DNA of 20,495 nt from Fimenecus sp045655645 (GTDB lineage: Bacteria; Bacillota; Clostridia; Oscillospirales; Acutalibacteraceae), in the NCBI GenBank assembly GCA_045655645.1, contig JAZOPS010000012.1:1-20495 (forward strand), given 5' to 3'. The notes beneath the pieces were generated by a model. That model did not search any database and was not told the origin of the DNA. It worked only from the letters and a program-made list of their open reading frames with translations. Position 1 is the first letter of the stretch; each line of letters begins with the position of its first letter. The position numbers were made by a program, and so were the translations under genes. Below, piece by piece: positions 5,345 through 12,182 of this stretch.

Positions 5345-6103
5345 ATGCACACATCACCATCAAACAAAGTTTACATAGGAATTACTTCGCAAGACCCTCA
5401 AAAACGTTGGGGTAAAGGATGTAACTACAAAAAGCACAAATACTTTTATTCTGCAATTCAAAAGTACGGTTGGGAAAACATAAAACACGAAATCTTGTTT
5501 AGCAACCTTACCGAAACTGAAGCAAAGAAAAAAGAGATTGAGCTTATAGCAAAGTATGAAAGCACCGACAAAAACTTTGGCTACAATCTAACACAAGGTG
5601 GCGATGGTGTTAAGGGGTATATCCCCACCGAAGAAACAAAAGAAAAAATCAAAAACACTCTTAAAAGAATGTATGAGGACCCCGAATTTAGAGAAAGACA
5701 ACGTCTTACAAAACCGAGAGGTGAAAAACATCATTATTACGGAAAGTGTTTGAGTGCAGAACACAGAGAAAGGTTAAAAGCATCTCATCTTGGTAAAAAA
5801 CGAGGACCCCATACACAAGAAACAATAAAAAAGATTTCAAATGCAAATTTAGGGAAAAAGAAGCCACACGTTGGTGTTCCACGTTCCCCAGAGTGCAGAG
5901 AAAAAATTAAAAAAGCAAATAATAAAGCAGTTTTGCAATTTGCAAAAGATGGCTCTTTTATTAAGGAATACCATTCGGGAAAAGAAGCGTCTTTGCAAAC
6001 AGGCACGGCAGCACAAGGAATATCTCGATGTTGCAAAGGCGAAAGAAAAACTGCAAACGGCTTTGTATGGAAATTTAAGAATAATTATTTTGGAGGATTT
6101 TAA
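5345..6103 (+). CDS. GIY-YIG homing endonuclease with NUMOD repeats, 5-prime end disrupted
   Basis: A 252-aa frame: GIY-YIG nuclease (Val-Tyr-Ile-Gly-Ile-Thr at 9-14, Arg22 in Lys-Arg-Trp), NUMOD3-type repeats (~128-190, for example Ala-Ser-His-Leu-Gly-Lys-Lys) and a C-terminal NUMOD1 (~196-246, ending Gly-Phe-Val-Trp-Lys-Phe). Such free-standing enzymes cut phage DNA to spread their own gene. The better start is ATG 5321, 10 nt after GGAGG and in the same frame, but its fifth codon is TGA (5333-5335). The codons after TGA encode Ser-Val-Tyr, the first strand with the GIY Tyr, which ATG 5345 would leave out. The gene therefore looks inactivated, probably from a Trp codon. It interrupts the recombination module between the ATPase and SSB-like genes. 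Confidence 0.85.
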   Translation: MHTSPSNKVYIGITSQDPQKRWGKGCNYKKHKYFYSAIQKYGWENIKHEILFSNLTETEAKKKEIELIAKYESTDKNFGYNLTQGGDGVKGYIPTEETKEKIKNTLKRMYEDPEFRERQRLTKPRGEKHHYYGKCLSAEHRERLKASHLGKKRGPHTQETIKKISNANLGKKKPHVGVPRSPECREKIKKANNKAVLQFAKDGSFIKEYHSGKEASLQTGTAAQGISRCCKGERKTANGFVWKFKNNYFGGF

Positions 6104-6105
6104 TT

Positions 6106-6597
6106 ATGATTCAATGGACTTTCGATTCTACTCAATACGAAGAAAACACAGGCTTTAAACCTATCCCTATCGGTGAACACCGAGTAAGAATCGCATCAGC
6201 AGAAGAAACAACAAGTAGTGGTGGCAACCCAATGATTAAGTTGGTTCTTGATGTTTCAGGTTATAACTCAACAATTTGGCACTATGTGGTCTTTATGGCT
6301 GATAATCAGAAACTTACAAATCAGAAACTTGGTGAGATTTTCAACTCATTCGGTATTCAACCGGGTAACTTAAACACAGTTTCTTGGATTGGCAAGGTTG
6401 GTGCTGCAAAGGTTAAGCACGATACATACAACGGTGAAACAAATGCAAAAATTGCATATTTCATTGCAAAAGACAGACAGGATAAACTCCCTGCTTGGCA
6501 AGAGCCATCAAATAAAGCGGAAGTAACAGGTCAAGCAAGTGGTGTGCCAAGTGGTTTCACTCCTGTTCCTGACAACAGTAACTTACCGTGGAATTAA
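6106..6597 (+). CDS. DUF669 phage SSB-like protein
   Basis: 163 aa. It has the opening of DUF669 proteins (Phe-Asp-Ser-Thr-Gln-Tyr, then Pro-Ile-Gly-Glu-His-Arg-Val-Arg-Ile) and an OB-like beta-rich core. A Pro/Gly/Ser-rich linker (~135-155) leads to a short C-terminal tip ending Leu-Pro-Trp-Asn, like the protein-interaction tail of SSBs. The ribosome site TGGAGG lies in the end of the endonuclease gene. Inferred role: coat single-stranded DNA for the ATPase and recruit replication proteins. Its stop overlaps the helicase start by 10 bp. Confidence 0.85.
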   Translation: MIQWTFDSTQYEENTGFKPIPIGEHRVRIASAEETTSSGGNPMIKLVLDVSGYNSTIWHYVVFMADNQKLTNQKLGEIFNSFGIQPGNLNTVSWIGKVGAAKVKHDTYNGETNAKIAYFIAKDRQDKLPAWQEPSNKAEVTGQASGVPSGFTPVPDNSNLPWN

Positions 6598-7931
6598 GAG
6601 ATTATCAACAGAGTGTATTTGATAATTCCACAAAGGCTTTTCTAAATGGTGCAAAGGGTATCTGTTGCGTGTTGCCATGTCGAAGCGGAAAGTCCTACAT
6701 TATGGCACGAATGATTAAGGGTGCTAAAGGTAATGTTCTTGTATTGGCTCATCGTCACACACTTATCAATCAACACAAAGAGTTGTTAGATAGGTTAGGT
6801 GTTTTAACTGATAAGGTGCGAGTTGAGTCAGTATTCACCGAATCAAGTAGATTGGGTAAATATTCACCGAGTGGTGTGGACTTAATCATTATTGATGAGG
6901 CCCACTTATCAGAGGCTAAATCATACAGAAAGGTTTGTGAATATTATAACTGTCGCAGAGTATTGTTTACTGCAACTCCATCAAGATTGGACGGAAAACC
7001 ATTAACACTTGCAGATGCCTTAATAACCGGGATAACTGCTAACGAGCTTATTCAAATGGGTGCAATTAGTGATTATGACTATTATGCACCCGATTTGAAC
7101 CTCGATACCGATAGCGTTGACATGGTTGCAGGTGAATACAACAACGGACAGTTAAGTGAGTTGATGTGTCAAAGTGCAATTTATGGTGATGTTCTTAAAT
7201 ATTATCGTCAGTTAGGCGAGGACCGACAAGCAATCGCATATTGCACATCTGTAAAACATAGTGAGCAGACGGCAAAAATGTTCAATGACAACGGAATATC
7301 TGCTATAAGCATTGATGGTTCAATGTCGCAGAAAGAACGAAACAAACGAATGGAATTGTTCAAAAGTGGCAAGGTGCAGATTCTTTGTAACTGCAATCTC
7401 ATATCAGAAGGTGTCACTTTACCCAATGCAAGTGTGGCTCTGCTTTTAAGACCAACAATGAGTTTGCCACTTTTCATCCAACAGGCTTGTAGAGTTCTAA
7501 CCCCTGTTGAAGGTAAAAAAGCCGTGATTATTGACTATGTAAACAATGTGCAAAGACACGGCTTACCTACCGACAACCACGAATGGAGTTTGTCGCAGAC
7601 AGTTGAAAAGAGAAAGCAACACAACGATGACGGCACATTGTCTATAAGGCAATGTAGTGAGTGTTTTAGATGCTTTAAAACTGCCCCTAAATGCCCTTAC
7701 TGTGGTTATGCCTATGAGATAAAAGGCAGAGAGTTAAAAGCCGTTCAAGACGTGGAATTAAAGAAAATACAAGCAGTTGAAAAGGAAGAACAGGAAAAGC
7801 AAAGGAAATATGCACGAATGGAAGTAGGACAATGCCGAACCATAGCCGACTTGCAGAAAATCGCAAAGGAACGTGGGTACAAACAAGCATGGGTTTGGCA
7901 GATGGCAAAAGTGAAACACATAACGAGGTGA
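6588..7931 (+). CDS. SF2 DEAH-box helicase with C-terminal zinc finger
   Basis: 447 aa. It starts at GTG 6588, inside the end of the DUF669 gene; Glu-Leu-Arg-Asp-Tyr-Gln right after the start is the usual opening of this family and includes its Q-motif, so coupling replaces a ribosome site. Motif I is Pro-Cys-Arg-Ser-Gly-Lys-Ser (30-36), motif II Asp-Glu-Ala-His (103-106) and motif III Thr-Ala-Thr (128-130). Motif VI is Gln-Gln-Ala-Cys-Arg-Val-Leu-Thr-Pro, with Cys and Thr where Gly and Arg are more usual. A four-Cys zinc ribbon follows (Cys-x2-Cys, Cys-x2-Cys), then a charged coiled coil. Probably unwinds DNA in replication or recombination. Confidence 0.9.
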   Translation: MELRDYQQSVFDNSTKAFLNGAKGICCVLPCRSGKSYIMARMIKGAKGNVLVLAHRHTLINQHKELLDRLGVLTDKVRVESVFTESSRLGKYSPSGVDLIIIDEAHLSEAKSYRKVCEYYNCRRVLFTATPSRLDGKPLTLADALITGITANELIQMGAISDYDYYAPDLNLDTDSVDMVAGEYNNGQLSELMCQSAIYGDVLKYYRQLGEDRQAIAYCTSVKHSEQTAKMFNDNGISAISIDGSMSQKERNKRMELFKSGKVQILCNCNLISEGVTLPNASVALLLRPTMSLPLFIQQACRVLTPVEGKKAVIIDYVNNVQRHGLPTDNHEWSLSQTVEKRKQHNDDGTLSIRQCSECFRCFKTAPKCPYCGYAYEIKGRELKAVQDVELKKIQAVEKEEQEKQRKYARMEVGQCRTIADLQKIAKERGYKQAWVWQMAKVKHITR

Positions 7932-7935
7932 TTGT

Positions 7936-8238
7936 ATGGAAGATTATTTTCAGTTTTCAGTTTTTAATGTAGAAAAACAACCATTAAAGATAGACAAGCC
8001 TGTAAGACTTATTGAGTTGTTCGCAGGTATAGGTAGTCAAGCAAAAGCTCTTGAAAGACTTGGAGTTGACTTTGAGCATTACAGAGTCTGCGAGTTTGAT
8101 AAATATGCAATTAAATCTTACAATGCAATTCATGGTACAAACTTTGAAACAAGTGATGTTACCAAACTAAAGGGGGTGGATTTAGGGATAACGGATACCG
8201 ATAAATTTTGCTACATTTTAACGTATTCGTTTCCTTGA
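7936..8238 (+). CDS. C5 DNA methyltransferase, N-terminal fragment of a frameshifted gene
   Basis: 100 aa carrying SAM-binding motif I (Ile-Glu-Leu-Phe-Ala-Gly-Ile-Gly-Ser, ~30-38) and the following acidic residues (Cys-Glu-Phe-Asp). It ends Thr-Tyr-Ser-Phe-Pro and then TGA, at the point where Cys-Gln of the catalytic Pro-Cys-Gln motif should follow. Removing 8236-8243 (TGAATTCA) restores Pro-Cys-Gln-Asp-Leu-Ser and joins this to the next frame as a 557-aa enzyme. ATG 7936 follows GAGGTG. As it stands, this product lacks the catalytic Cys and is almost certainly inactive. Confidence 0.85.
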   Translation: MEDYFQFSVFNVEKQPLKIDKPVRLIELFAGIGSQAKALERLGVDFEHYRVCEFDKYAIKSYNAIHGTNFETSDVTKLKGVDLGITDTDKFCYILTYSFP

Positions 8239-9617
8239 ATTCATGCCAAGACCTTTCACTTGCAGGAAAGCAAAAAGGTATGGCAAAGGGTGAAAACACT
8301 CGTTCAGGTCTGCTATGGGAAGTTGAAAGACTCTTGAATGAATGTTCTGAACTGCCACAAGTGTTGCTTATGGAAAATGTTACACAGGTACACGGCAAAA
8401 AGAATGTAGAGCATTTCAACGAGTGGATAAAGTTCCTTGAAAGCAAAGGGTACAGAAACTATTGGAAAGACCTTAACGCAAAGAACTTTGGAATACCACA
8501 GAACAGAAATCGCACATTTATGGTGTCCGTGTTAGGTGACTACACATACGAATTTCCAAAGGAATTTCCGTTGGAATTAAGGCTAAAAGACATGCTTGAA
8601 GATAGTGTGGATGAGAAGTTTTATCTTGGTGAAAAAACATTAAATTTCTTTATCGAAAACACTAAAAAGCAAGAGAAGGCTGGGAATGGGTTCAGGTTCT
8701 CACCCACAGACGGGAATGTATGTGCAAAAACCATTACAACAAGAGCAGGGCAAAGAATGGATGACAATTTCATCGAAGTACCACAAGAACGATTCTTCAA
8801 ACAAGCACTTGAAACTCTTGAAGAAAACAATTGCTCTGTCGGTGATACAGTTGATGCTTTTAATAAGAGGGTAAATACAAGTGGCATTTCCCCTACTATT
8901 ACAACTCGACCAGAAGGCTTTAAGACGGCAATTCTACCTGTGGTTGAACTACAAACAGAGAACGATGCGTTGAGAAAACTATGCCAACAGTTGCTCTCTT
9001 GTAACGATGCTACTATTGATGAACACAGGGATGAAACAGAAGCCTTTTTAGAAGGTTATTGGCAACCATTAGCCTATGACGAACAAAATGGCTACATCAG
9101 AAAAGACGGAACCGTTGGAACTTTAACAACAGATGGCTCGTCACCTAAACATAATAATAGAGTTGTTGAACCTGTAAGATTGGGTGGTCTTTATGACGAT
9201 GAAAAAGGCAAACATCAAGCAGGTAGTATATGGGATAAAGAAGCCCTTTCCCCTACTATTGACACTATGCAAGGTGGACATAGACAACCATTGGTTGTGG
9301 ATGAACCACAAATCATAAGAGAAGAACCACTTGAAAGAGAAGGTTGGCACAACTACGCAAAAGAGGTGCTTTCTGTACAAGGTGTATGCAGAACATTATC
9401 AACACAATCAAACAACTTGGCTACAAAAGTGAAAGAACCTTGCTCGTTGCGAATCCGTAAACTCACACCAAAAGAATGCTGGAGATTGATGGGATTTGAT
9501 GATGCAGACTTTGAGAAAGCAGCACAATTAAACAGTAATGCACAGTTATACAAACAAGCAGGTAATTCCATTGTAGTTGATGTGTTGTGTTACATATTTG
9601 GGCAGATGTTTATATGA
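8208..9617 (+). CDS. C5 DNA methyltransferase, C-terminal fragment of a frameshifted gene
   Basis: This frame holds Cys-Gln-Asp-Leu-Ser-Leu-Ala-Gly-Lys (rest of motif IV), Met-Glu-Asn-Val (VI), Gln-Asn-Arg-Asn-Arg-Thr (VIII), an unusually long target-recognition region, then Leu-Thr-Pro-Lys-Glu-Cys-Trp-Arg-Leu-Met-Gly-Phe (IX) and Gln-Ala-Gly-Asn-Ser-Ile-Val (X). There is no real start: the first codon of the open stretch is an unsupported TTG. The first plausible internal start is ATG 8280 after AAAAAGGT, which would lose the catalytic Cys. The part before 8244 is out-of-frame reading of the N-terminal piece. Residues ~171-412 contain five degenerate Thr-rich repeats. Confidence 0.85.
   Translation: MLHFNVFVSLNSCQDLSLAGKQKGMAKGENTRSGLLWEVERLLNECSELPQVLLMENVTQVHGKKNVEHFNEWIKFLESKGYRNYWKDLNAKNFGIPQNRNRTFMVSVLGDYTYEFPKEFPLELRLKDMLEDSVDEKFYLGEKTLNFFIENTKKQEKAGNGFRFSPTDGNVCAKTITTRAGQRMDDNFIEVPQERFFKQALETLEENNCSVGDTVDAFNKRVNTSGISPTITTRPEGFKTAILPVVELQTENDALRKLCQQLLSCNDATIDEHRDETEAFLEGYWQPLAYDEQNGYIRKDGTVGTLTTDGSSPKHNNRVVEPVRLGGLYDDEKGKHQAGSIWDKEALSPTIDTMQGGHRQPLVVDEPQIIREEPLEREGWHNYAKEVLSVQGVCRTLSTQSNNLATKVKEPCSLRIRKLTPKECWRLMGFDDADFEKAAQLNSNAQLYKQAGNSIVVDVLCYIFGQMFI
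8718..9443 (+). repeat. five degenerate protein repeats in the methyltransferase recognition region
   Basis: Units of ~21 aa with the pattern small-x-Thr-(Ile/Leu)-x-Thr-x-x-Gly-then-hydrophobic strand. They begin at about 8718 (Ala-Lys-Thr-Ile-Thr-Thr-Arg), 8883 (Ser-Pro-Thr-Ile-Thr-Thr-Arg), 9108 (Val-Gly-Thr-Leu-Thr-Thr-Asp), 9243 (Ser-Pro-Thr-Ile-Asp-Thr-Met) and 9381 (Cys-Arg-Thr-Leu-Ser-Thr-Gln). Several end in Val-Val-(Glu/Asp)-(Glu/Pro). The gene that follows carries a sixth unit on its own. Confidence 0.7.
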
Positions 9618-9796
9618 ATAATTTCGTGTTTGAAAAGTACAAAGAGTTCTACGAAAAAAATGGATACATTCCTAAAATGTTCAACCCATATAACACAACA
9701 GAAATTACCGATATTGCACCTACAGTTACTACTCAATGTGGTAGCACAACGAGTAGTAGCGTGGTGTTGATTATGGAAAGTGAGGAAACAAAATGA
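9614..9796 (+). CDS. 60-aa protein with a stand-alone methyltransferase-type repeat
   Basis: Its ATG overlaps the methyltransferase stop (ATGA), so the two are translationally coupled. An N-terminal helix (Phe-Glu-Lys-Tyr-Lys-Glu-Phe-Tyr-Glu) leads to Ile-Ala-Pro-Thr-Val-Thr-Thr-Gln-Cys-Gly and Ser-Val-Val-Leu-Ile-Met-Glu, which matches the repeats inside the upstream methyltransferase. It could be a detached recognition or accessory subunit, or the remnant of a longer methyltransferase end. No catalytic residues. Confidence 0.7.
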   Translation: MNNFVFEKYKEFYEKNGYIPKMFNPYNTTEITDIAPTVTTQCGSTTSSSVVLIMESEETK

Positions 9797-9951
9797 AATA
9801 TCAAATAATCAGACATTGGAACGGCTCGAAAGGATATGGAAAAACTTTTGATTCCATTGAAGATGCAAGAGAATATCTACGAACTAACGAAAAAGTACAA
9901 ATGGATAAAATTGATGGTTTTAGTTTTAGCATTGAGGTGGTAGCAAAATGA
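9793..9951 (+). CDS. 52-aa hypothetical protein
   Basis: Starts in an ATGA overlap with the preceding gene and ends in another with the next. GAGGAAACAAA gives a ribosome site 6 nt upstream of ATG. The sequence suggests a small beta-alpha-beta fold (Tyr-Gln-Ile-Ile-Arg-His-Trp, then a Ser-Ile-Glu-Asp-Ala-Arg-Glu-Tyr-Leu helix, then Phe-Ser-Ile-Glu-Val-Val). No family recognised. Confidence 0.65.
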   Translation: MKYQIIRHWNGSKGYGKTFDSIEDAREYLRTNEKVQMDKIDGFSFSIEVVAK

Positions 9952-10070
9952 CAAAAGAACAAGCAATTAAGTATTTACAGAATGTACTTGATAAATGGGT
10001 AGCTTTTAATCAGGAACACAAACTTTTTGTTGTTGCTTTAAAAGTGCTATTACAGGAGGTGCAGAAATGA
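9948..10070 (+). CDS. 40-aa hypothetical helical peptide
   Basis: ATGA overlaps at both ends, with GAGGTGG as ribosome site about 8 nt before the ATG. It is two short amphipathic helices (Glu-Gln-Ala-Ile-Lys-Tyr-Leu-Gln and Phe-Val-Val-Ala-Leu-Lys-Val-Leu-Leu). Its last codons, Gln-Glu-Val-Gln-Lys, carry the CAGGAGGTG ribosome site of the next gene. No family recognised. Confidence 0.6.
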   Translation: MTKEQAIKYLQNVLDKWVAFNQEHKLFVVALKVLLQEVQK

Positions 10071-10309
10071 CGAGAAAAAGATTTGTTAAGTTGTTAATGT
10101 CACACGGCATAACAAGAAACGAAGCTCACAAAACAGCAAATCGTTACAATGCTCGAAACTTTTCATATAAACGAGCATATAGAAACTTTTTGCTTGTTCA
10201 CGGCTTTAAACAAGGATTCAAAAAAGTAAGCGAAGCCTTTAAGATTGCAAGTTCTTCTATTAGACAAGCAAGTGCATCGTTTGACGAATTAATGGAGGCA
10301 TATAAATGA
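10067..10309 (+). CDS. 80-aa basic hypothetical protein
   Basis: Helical and strongly basic in the first 55 residues (Met-Thr-Arg-Lys-Arg-Phe-Val-Lys, many Arg/Lys/Asn), then a Ser/Ala-rich helix. It starts in an ATGA overlap after a perfect CAGGAGGTG ribosome site. The N-terminal Phe-Val-Lys-Leu-Leu-Met-Ser-His-Gly-Ile-Thr-Arg-Asn-Glu-Ala pattern is typical of small phage proteins beside methyltransferases. The charge fits nucleic-acid binding, but the function is unknown. Confidence 0.7.
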   Translation: MTRKRFVKLLMSHGITRNEAHKTANRYNARNFSYKRAYRNFLLVHGFKQGFKKVSEAFKIASSSIRQASASFDELMEAYK

Positions 10310-10671
10310 CCTACTACGCACATTCAGTTTTTAAGTACAACACAGATGTTGAGAAATACGAAATGTCTTTAATTCCCGGCACTTACATTAACCCAAACGG
10401 AAATGTTGACCAAAGCCAAAGTGAAAAAGAGATTATGAGCAAATGTTTCAAGTTCATTGATATGTGCGACAGTTTGGTTTTTAGTTCAGTTGACGGAGTA
10501 ATTGGCAAAGGTGTAGCAGACGAAATCACATACGCCTTTATGAGAGAAAAGCCGATTTACTACATCTTTGGGAACAAGCTCAACAAGATTAAAAACATTG
10601 TTATAAAGCCTATTGAGAATAGCAAGTCAAGAAGAATTTATGCAACGTTTGATTATGAGGTGGTTGAGTGA
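10306..10671 (+). CDS. nucleoside 2-deoxyribosyltransferase-like protein (tentative)
   Basis: 121 aa. The middle segment, Met-Cys-Asp-Ser-Leu-Val-Phe-Ser-Ser, then Gly-Val-Ile-Gly-Lys-Gly-Val-Ala-Asp-Glu-Ile, then Pro-Ile-Tyr-Tyr-Ile, resembles the core strand, Gly-rich turn and Glu-bearing helix of deoxyribosyltransferase-like folds (DUF4406 and relatives). Phages use these in nucleotide salvage or base modification. Full catalytic residues cannot be confirmed by eye. It is coupled by overlap to genes on both sides and lies next to two DNA-modifying genes. Confidence 0.7.
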   Translation: MTYYAHSVFKYNTDVEKYEMSLIPGTYINPNGNVDQSQSEKEIMSKCFKFIDMCDSLVFSSVDGVIGKGVADEITYAFMREKPIYYIFGNKLNKIKNIVIKPIENSKSRRIYATFDYEVVE

Positions 10672-11291
10672 TGGAAAGAGATTGGACGGGCAATAGCAAA
10701 TCAATTTATATAACACTTGGAGCAAGTAATCATACAGACAAAGAACGAGAGCAAAACGATTACTATGCAACAGAACCTAAAGCATTAGAGTTATTGCTTG
10801 AAAAAGAACAGTTTTGCCCTTATGTGTGGGAGTGTGCTTGTGGTCAGGGACACTTATCAGAGGTACTTAAAAATCGTGGCTACAAAGTAAAAAGTAGTGA
10901 TTTGGTTAATAGGGGTTATAGCGACACAGAGATTATAGATTTCTTGAAAGTTAGCAAAGAAGATATAAAAAACGACTATTCAAGAGATATAATCACCAAC
11001 CCACCTTACAAGTATGCAAAAGAGTTTGTTAATCACGCACTTGATATATCTATGGATAACACAAAAATTGCTATGTTCCTAAAGGTGCAGTTTTTGGAAG
11101 GCAAAGCAAGGCGAGAACTTTTTGACAAGCATCCACCAAAGGTTATTTATGTTGCATCAAGCAGACTACTGTGTGCAAAAAATGGTGAGTTTGAAAAAAT
11201 GCGACAAGGTGGTGGTTCTGCCGTAGCTTACGCTTGGTTTATATGGGAAAAAGGTTTTAATGGTGAACCTGTGGTGAGGTGGTTTAATTGA
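10671..11291 (+). CDS. SAM-dependent DNA methyltransferase, NPPY type (N6-adenine)
   Basis: 206 aa from ATG 10671; a GTG one codon earlier is possible, but GAGGTGG is better spaced for the ATG. Motif I is Glu-Cys-Ala-Cys-Gly-Gln-Gly-His-Leu (54-62), an Asp follows at the end of strand 2 (Lys-Ser-Ser-Asp-Leu), and motif IV is Thr-Asn-Pro-Pro-Tyr (109-113), the amino-methyltransferase signature. There is no separate recognition domain, as in short phage enzymes. Likely protects phage DNA from host restriction. It overlaps the VRR-NUC gene by 4 bp. Confidence 0.88.
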   Translation: MERDWTGNSKSIYITLGASNHTDKEREQNDYYATEPKALELLLEKEQFCPYVWECACGQGHLSEVLKNRGYKVKSSDLVNRGYSDTEIIDFLKVSKEDIKNDYSRDIITNPPYKYAKEFVNHALDISMDNTKIAMFLKVQFLEGKARRELFDKHPPKVIYVASSRLLCAKNGEFEKMRQGGGSAVAYAWFIWEKGFNGEPVVRWFN

Positions 11292-11641
11292 GCAAATCAG
11301 AACACCTTATCCAAGACGAAATCCGTTTGGAGTTGTCAAAACAAGGCATAGTCTTACGATTAAATTCAGGCAAGTTTTGGCAAGGCAAGAGAGTCTGGAG
11401 TAATGAATTTAATCAATATGTATTGATAAATTTAAGACCCATTCAAGGTTGTCCCGAAGGCACAAGTGACTTGCTATTCTTGGGTGAAAACAACAATGTA
11501 GCCTTCATTGAATGTAAAGACGATAAAGGCACATTACGAAAAGAACAAGAAAAGTTCATTAACATTATGCACCAATACGGAATTAAAGCAGGTGTTGCTC
11601 GTAACGTAAATGACGCACTAAAAATTGTAAAGGATGATTAA
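11288..11641 (+). CDS. VRR-NUC domain nuclease
   Basis: 117 aa starting at TTG 11288, which overlaps the methyltransferase stop; GAGGTGG lies 7-8 nt upstream and no nearby ATG fits. The VRR-NUC pattern of the PD-(D/E)XK superfamily is present: Glu11 in an N-terminal helix, Gly-Thr-Ser-Asp-Leu (Asp61), Phe-Ile-Glu-Cys-Lys (Glu75, Lys77) and Gln87 in the following helix. Phage members are stand-alone structure-specific nucleases, possibly for branched recombination or replication intermediates. Confidence 0.9.
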   Translation: MSKSEHLIQDEIRLELSKQGIVLRLNSGKFWQGKRVWSNEFNQYVLINLRPIQGCPEGTSDLLFLGENNNVAFIECKDDKGTLRKEQEKFINIMHQYGIKAGVARNVNDALKIVKDD

Positions 11642-11643
11642 AA

Positions 11644-12084
11644 ATGAAAAAGTTGTTATGTGTAGCAATAGCAACATTATTGTTATCAATAACAATGACT
11701 ATTCAAACTGAATCAGTTGCCGAGCCAATCTCGGTAACTGAAACTACAACAGTAACAGAAACCACAACTACGATTGAAACTACCACAGAACCACGAACAA
11801 AAACAATGACAGTAATTGCTACTGCTTATTGCCCTTGTATTAAATGTTGTGGCAAGAGTGATGGTATTACTGCATCAGGTGTTAAGGCAAAAGCAAATCA
11901 TACTATTGCGGTTGATAGAAAAATTATACCATTAGGCACAACCGTTATTATCAATGGCAAAGAATATGTTGCCGAAGATACAGGCGGTGCTATCAAGGGT
12001 AATAAGATTGACATTTACTTTGATAGCCACGAACAAGCTCTGGAATGGGGCAGACAGATTATTGAAATTGAGGTGTTGTTATGA
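11644..12084 (+). CDS. secreted 3D-domain (double-psi beta-barrel) protein
   Basis: 146 aa. A signal peptide (Met-Lys-Lys then a hydrophobic core, ~1-22) is followed by a Thr/Glu-rich linker (30-52) and a 3D domain with Ala-Thr-Ala-Tyr-Cys-Pro-Cys, Ser-Gly-Val and the three Asp of the name: Asp91 (Ala-Val-Asp), Asp112 (Glu-Asp-Thr-Gly) and Asp123 (Ile-Asp-Ile-Tyr-Phe). This domain occurs in Firmicute cell-wall lytic or remodelling enzymes related to MltA and Rpf-like proteins. A secreted cell-wall protein inside an early replication operon is unexpected. Ribosome site AAGGATG, 2 bp after the previous stop. Confidence 0.9.
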   Translation: MKKLLCVAIATLLLSITMTIQTESVAEPISVTETTTVTETTTTIETTTEPRTKTMTVIATAYCPCIKCCGKSDGITASGVKAKANHTIAVDRKIIPLGTTVIINGKEYVAEDTGGAIKGNKIDIYFDSHEQALEWGRQIIEIEVLL

Positions 12085-12182
12085 AAGAGGCAATTTCAAT
12101 ATACATATCAATAGTTTTATTCGCAATGGTGAGCGTGTGGCTCATAAAAAGCATATTTGATTTGATAGGGGTGTTTTTATGA
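12081..12182 (+). CDS. 33-aa membrane peptide
   Basis: ATGA overlaps on both sides, with GAGGTGTT as ribosome site. Residues ~4-24 are hydrophobic (Ile-Ser-Ile-Val-Leu-Phe-Ala-Met-Val-Ser-Val-Trp-Leu-Ile), flanked by Lys. It is coupled to the secreted 3D-domain protein, so a shared envelope role is possible. No family recognised. Confidence 0.55.
   Translation: MKEAISIYISIVLFAMVSVWLIKSIFDLIGVFL

Noticed and set aside
5333..8238. TGA recoding (Trp or selenocysteine) to explain the stops in the GIY-YIG and methyltransferase genes
   Set aside because: TGA is used as the normal stop of many genes here and TGG as Trp. The methyltransferase also changes frame at its stop, which recoding cannot explain. 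No SECIS-like element was sought in depth.
8204..8243. Programmed ribosomal frameshift in the methyltransferase
   Set aside because: There is no slippery heptamer, and a +2/-1 jump would still insert extra residues between Pro and Cys; removal of exactly 8 bp gives a perfect motif, so an insertion fits better.
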